Assembly: GCA_900551945.1 (NCBI GenBank)
Contig: URYE01000051.1
Location: forward strand, 1 to 20,263
Length of the DNA stretch: 20,263 nt
Reading direction: 5' to 3'
Source: an uncultured Eubacterium sp.
GTDB taxonomy: Bacteria; Bacillota; Clostridia; Lachnospirales; Lachnospiraceae
Part shown: positions 1 to 7,980 of the stretch, in pieces
Layout: each line of letters starts with the position of its first letter
How positions within the stretch are numbered: the stretch's first letter is position 1
The notes under the pieces: generated by a model
Database searches by the model: none
Told to the model about the DNA's origin: nothing
Seen by the model: the letters and a program-made list of their open reading frames with translations, nothing else
Program-made: the position numbers and the translations under genes

Positions 1-88
1 TCATTTGATTAATCCCCTGTTTTTTCGCTCCATTTTTCTTCCTGCTAAAAAAAGAAATGCAAACATAAGGAAATGCCTTGTAAAATGA
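1..88. other. Left-end segment that does not continue yicC
   Basis: The yicC reading frame meets a stop (TGA, 86-88), and no other plus-strand frame carries recognisable YicC sequence here. On the minus strand one frame stays open from about 95 down to a stop at 3-1; its last residues read RKMERKNRGLIK, which I do not recognise. The segment could be the end of an inserted element, a rearrangement junction, or an assembly edge. Confidence 0.3.
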
Positions 89-547
89 ATTAATCAATAC
101 TATAATATTATTAATCAAAAATGTACTAAGATTAATACGCAGCTATTAATTAAAATAAATCAAATTGAAGAATTAGTATCTAATGTAGAAGAATTTGCAG
201 ATAGTATTCCTAAGGTATTTAAGCAAAAGCTTGAAGAAAGATTAAAAGATTTATTAGGAAATGTTGAAGTAGATGAAAATAGAATTGCTACAGAAGTTAT
301 TATTTATGCAGATAAAATATGTGTTGATGAAGAAACTGTAAGACTTAGAAGTCACATTGACCATGCAAAGAAATGTCTTTTTGAAGAAGGTGGAATTGGT
401 CGTAAGCTTGATTTTATAGCGCAGGAAATGAATAGAGAGGCCAATACTATTTTATCAAAGGCAAATGATATTGATATATCTAATAAAGCTATTGAATTAA
501 AGACTGAAATAGAAAAAGTAAGAGAACAAATACAAAACATAGAATAA
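89..547 (+). pseudogene. yicC: YicC-family protein, 5'-truncated remnant
   Basis: The frame ending at the TAA at 545-547 encodes the C-terminal half of a YicC/DUF1732 protein. The signature GRKLDFIAQEMNREANTILS is plainly visible, preceded by a charged helical stretch typical of the family (KVFKQKLEERLKDLLG). YicC proteins are about 290 residues; in E. coli YicC has been linked to RNase activity and sRNA turnover. Here the family-like sequence begins near 120, there is no ATG, GTG or TTG that would give a normal start, and TGA at 86-88 closes the frame. The remnant is therefore about 145 residues with no N-terminal domain. It lies 114 bp before gmk, the usual neighbourhood for yicC in Firmicutes. 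A contig-edge artefact is an alternative to true gene decay. Confidence 0.75.
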
Positions 548-573
548 ATTTAAAACTCTAGTAAATAAATAGC

Positions 574-602
574 TTGATTGTTTTGGCAAATATATGTATA
601 AT
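574..602 (+). promoter_or_regulatory. Sigma-A promoter for gmk-rpoZ
   Basis: A -35 box TTGATT (574-579) and a perfect -10 box TATAAT (597-602) are separated by 17 bp. They lie 60 bp upstream of gmk and after the yicC remnant, so gmk-rpoZ has its own promoter. Confidence 0.65.
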
Positions 603-661
603 ATAATATACGTTTAAGATATATTATATTGCCTATTTGTAGGTAACAGAGGTGTAGTGAT

Positions 662-1294
662 ATGAATAAAAGAGGATTATTGCTTGTTGTTTCAGGATTT
701 TCCGGAGCTGGAAAAGGAACAGTAATGAAAAAACTTATGGAAATGTATGATGATTATGCGTTATCTATATCGGCTACAACACGTTTGCCAAGAAGCGGTG
801 AAGTTGACGGAAGAGAGTATTTTTTTAAGACTGTAGAACAATTTAAGCAGATGATTGATGAAGACAAGCTTATAGAGTATGCCCAGTATGTAGGTAATTA
901 TTATGGAACACCTAAGGAATATGTTGAAAGTCAGTTAGAAGCTGGCAAAAATGTTATTCTTGAGATTGAGATACAAGGCGCTCTTAATATTAAGAAGATT
1001 TATCCTGAGGCAGTTTTGATGTTTATTATGCCACCTAATGTACAAGAGCTTGAAGAAAGATTAAAGGGCAGAGGAACAGAAGACGAAGCAACAGTTAAAG
1101 CTCGTCTTATGAGAGCTTGTGAAGAAGCAAAGGGAGTTGAGTCTTATAACTACATAGTTATTAATGATAGCATTGAAAAATGTGTTGAAAGAATTAATAA
1201 TATTGTTATAAGTGAAAAGAGCAAGGCTTCTAATAATTTAGATTTAATTAATAATATAAGAAGAGAATTAAAGAGTTTGGAAGGAGAAAATTAA
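662..1294 (+). CDS. gmk: Guanylate kinase
   Basis: Phosphorylates GMP to GDP with ATP in cytosolic guanine nucleotide synthesis. The 210-residue length is normal. The P-loop is G12-F-S-G15-A-G17-K18-G19-T20, followed by the GMP-binding segment (TTRLPRSGEVDGREYFF, about residues 40-56) and the lid/Arg region (ERLKGRGTEDEATVKARL, about 137-154). ATG at 662 follows an AGAGGTG ribosome binding site. The stop codon directly abuts the rpoZ start, so the two are almost certainly co-transcribed from the promoter at 574-602. Nothing unusual is seen; all core motifs are present. Confidence 0.97.
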   Translation: MNKRGLLLVVSGFSGAGKGTVMKKLMEMYDDYALSISATTRLPRSGEVDGREYFFKTVEQFKQMIDEDKLIEYAQYVGNYYGTPKEYVESQLEAGKNVILEIEIQGALNIKKIYPEAVLMFIMPPNVQELEERLKGRGTEDEATVKARLMRACEEAKGVESYNYIVINDSIEKCVERINNIVISEKSKASNNLDLINNIRRELKSLEGEN

Positions 1295-1636
1295 ATGATA
1301 CATCCATCGTATTCAGAATTAATGGCAGTTGTTAATAGTGAGGTAAAAGAGGGCGAAGAACCTATCGTAGAAAGTAGATATTCAATTGTTAAAGCAACAG
1401 CACAAAGAGCTAAACAGATTATAGACGCAAGACATATTCAAGAAAAGATTGAAAAATCTCCTGATGTGGAAAAAGAAGGTGCAGCAGTTATTACACCAGA
1501 TGAACAAAGACGTCTTAGAATAGGTGAACCAATGTTAGTTAATGTTGATAATGTTAAGCCTTTATCAATTGCAGTAGAAGAAATTAATGAACAGCTCGTT
1601 AAGATTCTTCCATCTGACAAGGTTGAAGAAGAATAA
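1295..1636 (+). CDS. rpoZ: DNA-directed RNA polymerase subunit omega
   Basis: A 113-residue small subunit that helps fold and assemble RNA polymerase beta'. It carries the conserved N-terminal core (MIHPSYSELM, then ESRYSIVKATAQRAKQII), where omega contacts beta'. The C-terminal tail is acidic and variable (DKVEEE). The ATG lies immediately after the gmk stop, with an AAGGAG site inside the end of gmk. The gmk-rpoZ order is conserved in Firmicutes and supports the call. No obvious terminator follows until the long hairpin at 1723-1884. Confidence 0.95.
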   Translation: MIHPSYSELMAVVNSEVKEGEEPIVESRYSIVKATAQRAKQIIDARHIQEKIEKSPDVEKEGAAVITPDEQRRLRIGEPMLVNVDNVKPLSIAVEEINEQLVKILPSDKVEEE

Positions 1637-1722
1637 AATAAGATTGACGACTTTCGTAATAATTTGAGAAACGTGCAGAGTATGTTTTTCATAGTTGTTT
1701 ATGATAATGATTGGTTAGTATT

Positions 1723-1884
1723 CAAAAAGGACTTTCACATTAAATAATTGATATGGGATATAAGATTGTATTTAACACTATTAAGTAAGTTCTTTGCTTC
1801 TATTAAAAGAAGCAATAAGTGTGGGTTTACTTGATTAGTAATCTATATTTTGTATGGATTAAATTAATGTGACAGTCCTTTTTG
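1723..1884 (+). repeat. Long imperfect palindrome (162 bp) upstream of rlmD
   Basis: The outer arms 1723-1743 and 1864-1884 pair at 20 of 21 positions (CAAAAAGGACT against AGTCCTTTTTG). Pairing resumes at about 1751-1770 with 1837-1857 when G-U pairs are allowed, and again at 1783-1788 with 1827-1832. An inner 8-bp stem TTGCTTCT/AGAAGCAA (1794-1801/1808-1815) has a 6-nt loop. The 3' arm runs into a T-rich tail (1879-1895). This fills most of the 307-bp gap between rpoZ and rlmD; I saw no gene there. It could be an outsized terminator for gmk-rpoZ, a structured RNA, or a MITE-like palindrome. It does not share arm sequence with the similar element at 16391-16547. Confidence 0.6.
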
Positions 1885-1943
1885 TGTTTTTATGTTTATA
1901 GGTTAGCGTTAATATTTTTGAGTGAAAGGAAGATAAAATTAAA

Positions 1944-3119
1944 ATGAGTGGAAAATATAACGAAAAAGATAAATCTATTTCATGTAGTGTGTGTAATTTG
2001 TGTGGTGCATGTGATTATATAGATGTTCCTTATGAAAAAGAATTGTCAGAAAAGACGAAGTATATTAATAAGCTTTTTAAAGGGATATGTACATTTGACA
2101 AGGTAAACGGAATGTTTAGACCCGTCTTTTATAGAAATAAAGTACACGCAGTTGTTGGTATGTCTAGGGATAAGTCAATTATTACAGGAACATATAGTGA
2201 GGGAACACATAATATTATAGCTGTTGATGAGTGTATGATAGAAGATAATAAAGCTGATGAAATTATTGCGACACTTAAAAAGTTATTTAAGTCATTTAAG
2301 TATGTTCCTTACAATGAAGATACAAAAAAAGGTTTTATAAGACATATATTAATTAGGAGAGGCTTCTCAACTAAAGAAATAATGGTAGTGCTTATAACAT
2401 CAGATATTAAGTTTCCTTCAAAGAATAATTTTATCAAGGCGTTGTTAGAAGCACATCCTGATATTACAACGATTATTCAAAATGTAAATGGAATGTCTAC
2501 AAGTATGGTGCTTGGAAAGAGAAGTAAGACTTTGTATGGTAAGGGATATATAGAAGATGTACTTTGTGGTTGCCGTTTTAGAATAAGTGCAGAATCATTT
2601 TATCAGATTAATCCAGTTCAGACAGAGAAGCTCTATAAAGCAGGTGTTCAGATGGCAAATATTACTAACAAAGATACAGTTATTGATGCTTACTGTGGAA
2701 TAGGTACAATTGGAATATCTGTTGCTTCTCATGCGGGTAAAGTAATAGGTGTTGAACTTAATGAGCAGGCAGTTAATGACGCACAAGTTAATGCTAAGAT
2801 TAATAATATTAAAAATATAGAATTTGTCAATGGTGACGCAGGTGAATTTCTTGTGGATTATGCCCAAAGCAAGAAAAGAGCAGATGTTGTAATCATGGAC
2901 CCGCCTAGAAGCGGTTCAACACCAGATTTTATAAAGTCAGTGTTTAAGTTAAAGCCTAGAAAAGTAGTATATATATCATGCGACCCATCAACACAGGTTA
3001 GAGATGTTAAGATGTTTATGAAAGGTGGATATAAGGTTAAGGAGTGTAGGGCGTTTGATTTATTTCCTCACACACGCCATATTGAAAGTATTGTTTGTTT
3101 AGAAAAAGAATGTAAATAA
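1944..3119 (+). CDS. rlmD: 23S rRNA (uracil-C5)-methyltransferase, RlmD/RumA family
   Basis: SAM-dependent enzyme that makes 5-methyluridine in 23S rRNA. The [4Fe-4S] ligands show the family spacing: C14-x5-C20-x2-C23, with a fourth Cys near residue 97. The Rossmann SAM motif is VIDAYCGIGTIG (about 250-261). The catalytic part has D319-PPRSG, the nucleophile C346 in SCDPSTQVRD, and the C-terminal base in HIESIVCLE. At 391 residues it is shorter than many homologues because it begins at the Cys cluster and has no N-terminal TRAM domain. The ATG is preceded by AAGGAAG at rather long spacing (about 12 nt). It stands alone between the long hairpin and a strong terminator. RlmD versus RlmC/RlmCD specificity cannot be decided from sequence alone. 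Confidence 0.9.
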   Translation: MSGKYNEKDKSISCSVCNLCGACDYIDVPYEKELSEKTKYINKLFKGICTFDKVNGMFRPVFYRNKVHAVVGMSRDKSIITGTYSEGTHNIIAVDECMIEDNKADEIIATLKKLFKSFKYVPYNEDTKKGFIRHILIRRGFSTKEIMVVLITSDIKFPSKNNFIKALLEAHPDITTIIQNVNGMSTSMVLGKRSKTLYGKGYIEDVLCGCRFRISAESFYQINPVQTEKLYKAGVQMANITNKDTVIDAYCGIGTIGISVASHAGKVIGVELNEQAVNDAQVNAKINNIKNIEFVNGDAGEFLVDYAQSKKRADVVIMDPPRSGSTPDFIKSVFKLKPRKVVYISCDPSTQVRDVKMFMKGGYKVKECRAFDLFPHTRHIESIVCLEKECK

Positions 3120-3201
3120 AAGTGTAATATATAAAATATTGGTATGATTAGTGGGTGGAATGTGTTTTAATAAGATAATTATATAATGTTAATAGATAGT
3201 T

Positions 3202-3247
3202 AATAAGCCTATATGAGTTGTGAAAAATTCATATAGGCTTATTTTTG
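3202..3247 (+). terminator. Terminator of rlmD, also left boundary of CRISPR cassette 1
   Basis: A perfect 15-bp stem (3202-3216 with 3229-3243, core AAGCCTATATGA/TCATATAGGCTT) with a 12-nt loop and TTTTT at 3242-3246. The same stem recurs at 6618-6655 beside the second array, so it belongs to the duplicated cassette. It may stop both rlmD readthrough and the leftward CRISPR transcript. Confidence 0.85.
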
Positions 3248-3248
3248 T

Positions 3249-4324
3249 GTTTGGATACATCTTATGTTGAAGTTTAACAGAGAACGATTATAGCTTTTTA
3301 AGGTACGATTTGGGGTTTCAATACATCTTATGTTGTTGTTTAACATACGGACATAAGAGTTACACAACGTATTGTTAAGGGTTTCAATACATCTTATGTT
3401 GTTGTTTAACATGGTGTTGATATATATGCCTTCTATGTACTGCAGTTTCAATACATCTTATGTTGTTGTTTAACGACACCATCGACAGGTTACTGTATAT
3501 TGTTGTTTGGGTTTCAATACATCTTATGTTGTTGTTTAACATTATGTTAGGCAAATATTATACCGTTTTGCAACGTTTCAATACATCTTATGTTGTTGTT
3601 TAACAGAATTGTATCGAGCATTGCCACAAAATAAACAATAGTTTCAATACATCTTATGTTGTTGTTTAACGGTGTCGTCTGTACTCTCAATAGTAATTGG
3701 AATTCGTTTCAATACATCTTATGTTGTTGTTTAACGGAAGAATAGCAACCTTAGAAACTAATAGCCTTACTGCGTTTCAATACATCTTATGTTGTTGTTT
3801 AACATACGGCCAGCGCGGTTGCTGAAGCTGCCGCTACTGGTTTCAATACATCTTATGTTGTTGTTTAACTACCACTGCCTGGTTCGACTGCATCATGGAG
3901 TTTCGTTTCAATACATCTTATGTTGTTGTTTAACCTTACCCAATAATCAACCCCTGTGTGTGTCTGTCTGTTTCAATACATCTTATGTTGTTGTTTAACC
4001 GGAAGAATTAGAAAATGCAGCATATAATTTTGTGTTTCAATACATCTTATGTTGTTGTTTAATTTGTTTAAATAGTTTCCGTCCCCTAACGGGGAATTGT
4101 TTCAATACATCTTATGTTGTTGTTTAACCTAATTCAGCTTTTGCAAGGTCTACCATTTCTTTTGTTTCAATACATCTTATGTTGTTGTTTAACTAATAGT
4201 TCCTGCTTTAATAGGTTTTGCCACTGTCGTTTCAATACATCTTATGTTGTTGTTTAACAAAAAATATTTTTTTAATTGTTTTTCTGCTTCTATCGTTTCA
4301 ATACATCTTATGTTGTTGTTTAAC
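3249..4324 (-). CRISPR. CRISPR array 1: 17 repeats, 16 spacers
   Basis: Seventeen 30-bp repeats, starting at 3249, 3315, 3381, 3445, 3511, 3575, 3641, 3706, 3774, 3840, 3905, 3970, 4034, 4099, 4164, 4229 and 4295, are separated by unique 34-38-bp spacers. As written, the repeat begins GTTTCAATACATCTTATG and ends TTGTTGTTTAAC. On the minus strand it ends in ATTGAAAC, the 8-nt 5' handle typical of type I and III crRNAs. The degenerate repeat (3249, four mismatches, GG for CA and AA for TT) is at the left end, and the conserved leader is on the right; both indicate leftward transcription. The repeat at 4034 ends in T instead of C. No cas gene lies in the window, so the subtype cannot be fixed (type I-B or III is likely from the handle). 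The array would need Cas proteins supplied from elsewhere. Confidence 0.97.
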
Positions 4325-4503
4325 CAATGCTTTTAAGCCATTCTTTAAATCTTTGTTTTCTTTTATACCGCTATTTTACACTATTTCTTTAAAAATTACC
4401 AGCGATTTTTATTTTTTTGATAATTAGTGTTAAATATTGTGTAATCACGCATAGTTACTGACTTTACATAGCTTTATAATTTATTTTAGCTGGTAAAAGT
4501 TTA
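4325..4503 (-). promoter_or_regulatory. CRISPR leader of array 1
   Basis: AT-rich non-coding DNA at the right end of array 1, clearly homologous to 7743-7920 beside array 2. The most conserved block (about 4457-4498) differs from its partner at about one position in 42. It includes TTATAAAG on the minus strand, a candidate -10 for the pre-crRNA promoter. Inverted 8-mers TTACCAGC (4396-4403) and GCTGGTAA (4489-4496) are retained in both leaders. The leader is expected to carry the array promoter and the adaptation sequence; the exact transcription start is not visible. Confidence 0.75.
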
Positions 4504-4536
4504 AATATATTTTTGGATGAAAAATTAATTATAAAC

Positions 4537-4565
4537 TTGACGTTAAAAAGAGTGCGAACTATTAT
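4537..4565 (+). promoter_or_regulatory. Promoter of the LRR protein gene
   Basis: TTGACG (4537-4542), a 17-bp spacer and TATTAT (4560-4565). It lies just beyond the CRISPR leader and points right, opposite to the array, 66 bp upstream of the gene start. Confidence 0.65.
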
Positions 4566-4631
4566 TAAAAATAAAATATTTACAATATAAACATTATATA
4601 TTTAAAATTTACTATTTAAGGAGTAAAGCTT

Positions 4632-6593
4632 ATGAGAAAAAGGTGTAAAACAATTATTACAACATTTGCATTATGTGGTGGATTGATAATAGGTTTTAAT
4701 ACAACAAAGTTACCAATTTATGCCAGTGAAGCAATAAATAAAGTAATAACTAACGATGAAAATGGTATTCCAGATAAGAATTTGTACAATGCGTTATTAG
4801 AAGAACTTGACAGTAATAACGATGGTATACTCACAAAAGAAGAAGCAAGTGAGAGTCACTATGTATTAAATCTAGATGAAAAGAATATTACAAATCTTAA
4901 GGGTATTGATAATATAAAAGGATTTAGAATAATAACATTAAATGACAACAATATAACGGATATTAGTCCATTAGCTGATTTAAAAGATTTGGAAATAATT
5001 CATCTTAATCAAAATAATATATCTGATATAAGTATTTTAAGTAATTTTCAAAAACTTGAACAGTTGGGATTAAATAATAATAATATAAGTGATATTTCAG
5101 TTCTTAAAAATCTTAAAAACCTTAGTTATTTGCTAATGAATAATAATAAAATAAGTGATATTAGTCCAATTCAAAATCTTAGCAATCTTACACATATTGA
5201 GTTGAATAATAATAACATTAAAGATATTAGCTCACTTAAAGATATGAAGCAGCTTATTAGATTAAAATTAGCTAATAATAATATAAGTGACATTAGTGTA
5301 TTAGCAGGCTTTGTTAATTTAAAAGATGTAGAATTGAATAATAATCAGATTACAGACATAAGTTCTTTAAAAGACTCTTATGAAATGACAAGCTTGACAT
5401 TAAATGATAATAAAATAAGTGATATAAGTGCATTATCACAATATGGTTCTTTAAATAAATTGGATTTGCAAAATAATAACATTACTAATATTGAGCCTTT
5501 AAAGCTATTTTTTGAAGGCTGGAACATAGAATATGATGATTTTGCATATTATGACGCTGACAATGTATTGCAGGGAAAGATATTGCTTTATGGCAATCCG
5601 ATAACAGAAAGCGAGTACAAAAAAGTTGTGTCACCTTATATTTTGAATTATAAGCTTTGGCACGAGAATAGTCTTGGTGGTTCTTCATTGACAGATATAA
5701 CATGGCTTGAAGCACAACAGGCTATTATGGAAGATAATAATAATTCAGATAGTAATACAGACAATAGTAACAGTGATAATAATAGCAGTAATAGTAATAA
5801 TGTTGTTGCTAACAGTGGAAATCTTGTGCAATTTGCAGATGGCAACTGGTATTATATTGTAAATAATGCAATAGATTATAATTACAATGGATTAGCTTGT
5901 AATGAGTATGGTTGGTGGAAGATATCTAATGGAACTGTAGATTTTGGATATACTGGAATGGCTTATAATGAGTATGGGTGGTGGTATATGACAAATGGCG
6001 TAATAGATTTTGATTATACAGGCATGGCATTAAATGATTACGGCTGGTGGTATATAACAAATGGAGCGTTAGATTTAAATTACACTGGAATGGCTTATAA
6101 TGACTATGGTTGGTGGTACATAAAAAATGGCGCACTAGATTTAAGCTACACGGGAATGGCTGACAATGATTACGGTACATGGTACATGATAAATGGAGCG
6201 TTAGCTGTAAACTTCACAGGAGTAGTTAATAATGTAAATGTTGTCAATGGTTTGGCTGTAGGACACAATCACAACTGGATACACCATGATGCTGTATATG
6301 GTGAAAAATTTATACCAAAAGAAGATATGACACGAAATATTGATGGAGAATATGTTATTGATGAAGGTTATGAACAAGTAACCGAAGACCATTTAATATG
6401 TGGTACATGTAGAAAAGATTTTGGTATAGCAGATGATGAAGCAGTAGAAGCGTGGGCGGAACATGCTATGTCAGGTGATTTTTATACAAGTTGTCAGAAT
6501 TATTTTATAGATTTTGTTCTTGTTGGAGAAAAGTGTAATACTATGATAACACCTGCGTATGATGAATGTAGCGAATGTGGGGAGATAAGATAA
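4632..6593 (+). CDS. Secreted LRR protein with EF-hand, wall-binding repeats and Cys-rich C-terminus
   Basis: A 653-residue mosaic surface protein. Residues 1-32 form a signal peptide (basic MRKRCK, hydrophobic core, cleavage likely after YAS). A canonical EF-hand/dockerin-like loop follows: D60-x-N62-x-D64-G-I-x-T68-x-x-E71. About nine 22-residue leucine-rich repeats of internalin type (LNNNNISDISxL) span about 76-295. A low-complexity N/S/D linker lies at about 366-388. About five to six aromatic repeats of the form NxYGWWYxxNGxxDxxYTGMA (about 400-533) resemble choline/glucan-type wall-binding repeats. The C-terminal domain (about 540-653) starts HNHNWIHHD and holds C-x2-C pairs (ICGTC, ECSECG), probably a metal site. 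ATG follows AAGGAG at 8 nt. It sits between the two CRISPR cassettes and has its own promoter and terminator. A ligand-binding or adhesion role is inferred from the domains. Confidence 0.88.
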   Translation: MRKRCKTIITTFALCGGLIIGFNTTKLPIYASEAINKVITNDENGIPDKNLYNALLEELDSNNDGILTKEEASESHYVLNLDEKNITNLKGIDNIKGFRIITLNDNNITDISPLADLKDLEIIHLNQNNISDISILSNFQKLEQLGLNNNNISDISVLKNLKNLSYLLMNNNKISDISPIQNLSNLTHIELNNNNIKDISSLKDMKQLIRLKLANNNISDISVLAGFVNLKDVELNNNQITDISSLKDSYEMTSLTLNDNKISDISALSQYGSLNKLDLQNNNITNIEPLKLFFEGWNIEYDDFAYYDADNVLQGKILLYGNPITESEYKKVVSPYILNYKLWHENSLGGSSLTDITWLEAQQAIMEDNNNSDSNTDNSNSDNNSSNSNNVVANSGNLVQFADGNWYYIVNNAIDYNYNGLACNEYGWWKISNGTVDFGYTGMAYNEYGWWYMTNGVIDFDYTGMALNDYGWWYITNGALDLNYTGMAYNDYGWWYIKNGALDLSYTGMADNDYGTWYMINGALAVNFTGVVNNVNVVNGLAVGHNHNWIHHDAVYGEKFIPKEDMTRNIDGEYVIDEGYEQVTEDHLICGTCRKDFGIADDEAVEAWAEHAMSGDFYTSCQNYFIDFVLVGEKCNTMITPAYDECSECGEIR

Positions 6594-6617
6594 TTATATA
6601 TGTAAATAGATAAAAAG

Positions 6618-6661
6618 TAAGCCTATATGAGTTGGGAAAAATTCATATAGGCTTATTTTTT
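6618..6661 (+). terminator. Terminator of the LRR gene, left boundary of CRISPR cassette 2
   Basis: A 13-bp perfect stem (6618-6630 with 6643-6655), a 12-nt loop and six T at 6656-6661. The stem matches the terminator at 3202-3247 and the loop differs by one base. On the minus strand it is followed by a T-run (complement of AAAAA at 6613-6617), so it can also end the leftward CRISPR transcript. Confidence 0.85.
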
Positions 6662-7742
6662 GTTTGGAGATATCACATGTTGAAGATTAACGGAGCTTTG
6701 GCTTCAGCTCAGCTTTTTATGAATAACGTTTTAATACATCACATGTTGTTGTTTAACTTAAACTTACAAATCAGTTTCATAATGAGCTTGTAGGGTTTCA
6801 ATACATTACATGTTGAAGTTTAACGTTAAAGGTTATAAATTTGAATATTCAAATAAAAAGTTTCAATACATCATATGTTGAAGTTTAACTTCGCTCAAAG
6901 AAATGGATTCTATGAGAATTTATGAGTTTCAATACATCCTATGTTGTTGTTTAATGCCCTTGCATTGTATCCTTTTGAGTCTGCGTAATTACGTTTCAAT
7001 ACATCCTATGTTGTTGTTTAACTCATACCCACTTTCAATAAACTTCAATGTTTTGGCGGTTTCAATACATCCTATGTTGTTGTTTAACTTTAGAGTGGTT
7101 ATATGCAGCAATCCAAGAACGACAGTTTCAATACATCCTATGTTGTTGTTTAACTGTAAATTTTCTCAATTTCCGGGGTCGCCTTCTCCTGTTTCAATAC
7201 ATCCTATGTTGTTGTTTAACGTATGCAGCACAAATTGTTATACCTGCTAGAAGATAGTTTCAATACATCCTATGTTGTTGTTTAACGTGTATCATTGCAT
7301 TTCTCAATTAATTTATCTATTGTTTCAATACATCCTATGTTGTTGTTTAACATCATGTAGCCGACACATGCTGCGACTGCTTCCGCGTTTCAATACATCC
7401 TATGTTGTTGTTTAACGGACCATGGCGAAATGAAAAGACGCCGTACCTGAAGTTTCAATACATCCTATGTTGTTGTTTAACGCAATAGGAGCTGGCATTA
7501 TATGCTCTTTCTTTGCAGTTTCAATACATCCTATGTTGTTGTTTAACATAGTCTGTTGAATTTCTCTGCATACTGCTCTCTGTTTCAATACATCCTATGT
7601 TGTTGTTTAACATTTGCCACTTGCAGGCATTGGAATATCGGCGTTTGGTTTCAATACATCCTATGTTGTTGTTTAACTTATACCGCTGTTTATATTCTTA
7701 CTAATAACGCTCGTTTCAATACATCCTATGTTGTTGTTTAAC
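6662..7742 (-). CRISPR. CRISPR array 2: 17 repeats, 16 spacers
   Basis: Seventeen 30-bp repeats start at 6662, 6728, 6795, 6860, 6926, 6993, 7059, 7125, 7191, 7257, 7322, 7387, 7452, 7518, 7582, 7648 and 7713, with 34-37-bp spacers. The twelve repeats nearest the leader (7713 back to 6993) plus the one at 6926 carry ACATCCTATG where array 1 has ACATCTTATG. The four leader-distal repeats (6662, 6728, 6795, 6860) are variants with CACATG, TACATG or CATATG and, in three of them, GAAG for GTTG; the last (6662) has about nine mismatches. The repeat at 6926 ends in T. Orientation, handle and lack of cas genes are as in array 1. I saw no spacer shared between the two arrays by eye. Confidence 0.97.
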
Positions 7743-7920
7743 CAACGCATTTAAGCCATTCTTTAAATCTTCTTTTTTATCTATACCGCTATTCTACACT
7801 ATTTCTAAAAAAATTACCAGCGATTTTTGTATTTTTAATAATTATTACTAAATATTGCGCAATTCAGCATATTTACTGACTTTGCATAGCTTTATAATTT
7901 ATTTTAGCTGGTAAAATTAT
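7743..7920 (-). promoter_or_regulatory. CRISPR leader of array 2
   Basis: Homologous over about 180 bp to the leader of array 1, beginning CAACGCATTTAAGCCATTC immediately after the last repeat. The inverted pair TTACCAGC (7814-7821) and GCTGGTAA (7907-7914) is conserved in sequence and roughly in spacing. Homology fades after about 7929, where the upstream region of the next gene begins. Confidence 0.75.
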
Positions 7921-7980
7921 AAATATATTAAACATTGACGATATATTAAATATAATAAATTAAGGAAAGAGAAAATATAA

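Noticed and set aside
3789..4427. Open frames in array 1 encoding repeated FQYILCCCLT
   Set aside because: They are translations of the CRISPR repeat itself; the periodic peptide and lack of ribosome sites show they are not genes. The same applies to minus-strand frames at 3239-3451.
6903..7741. Open frames in array 2 encoding VSIHPMLLFN or FQYILCCCL repeats
   Set aside because: Also translated CRISPR repeats with spacers.
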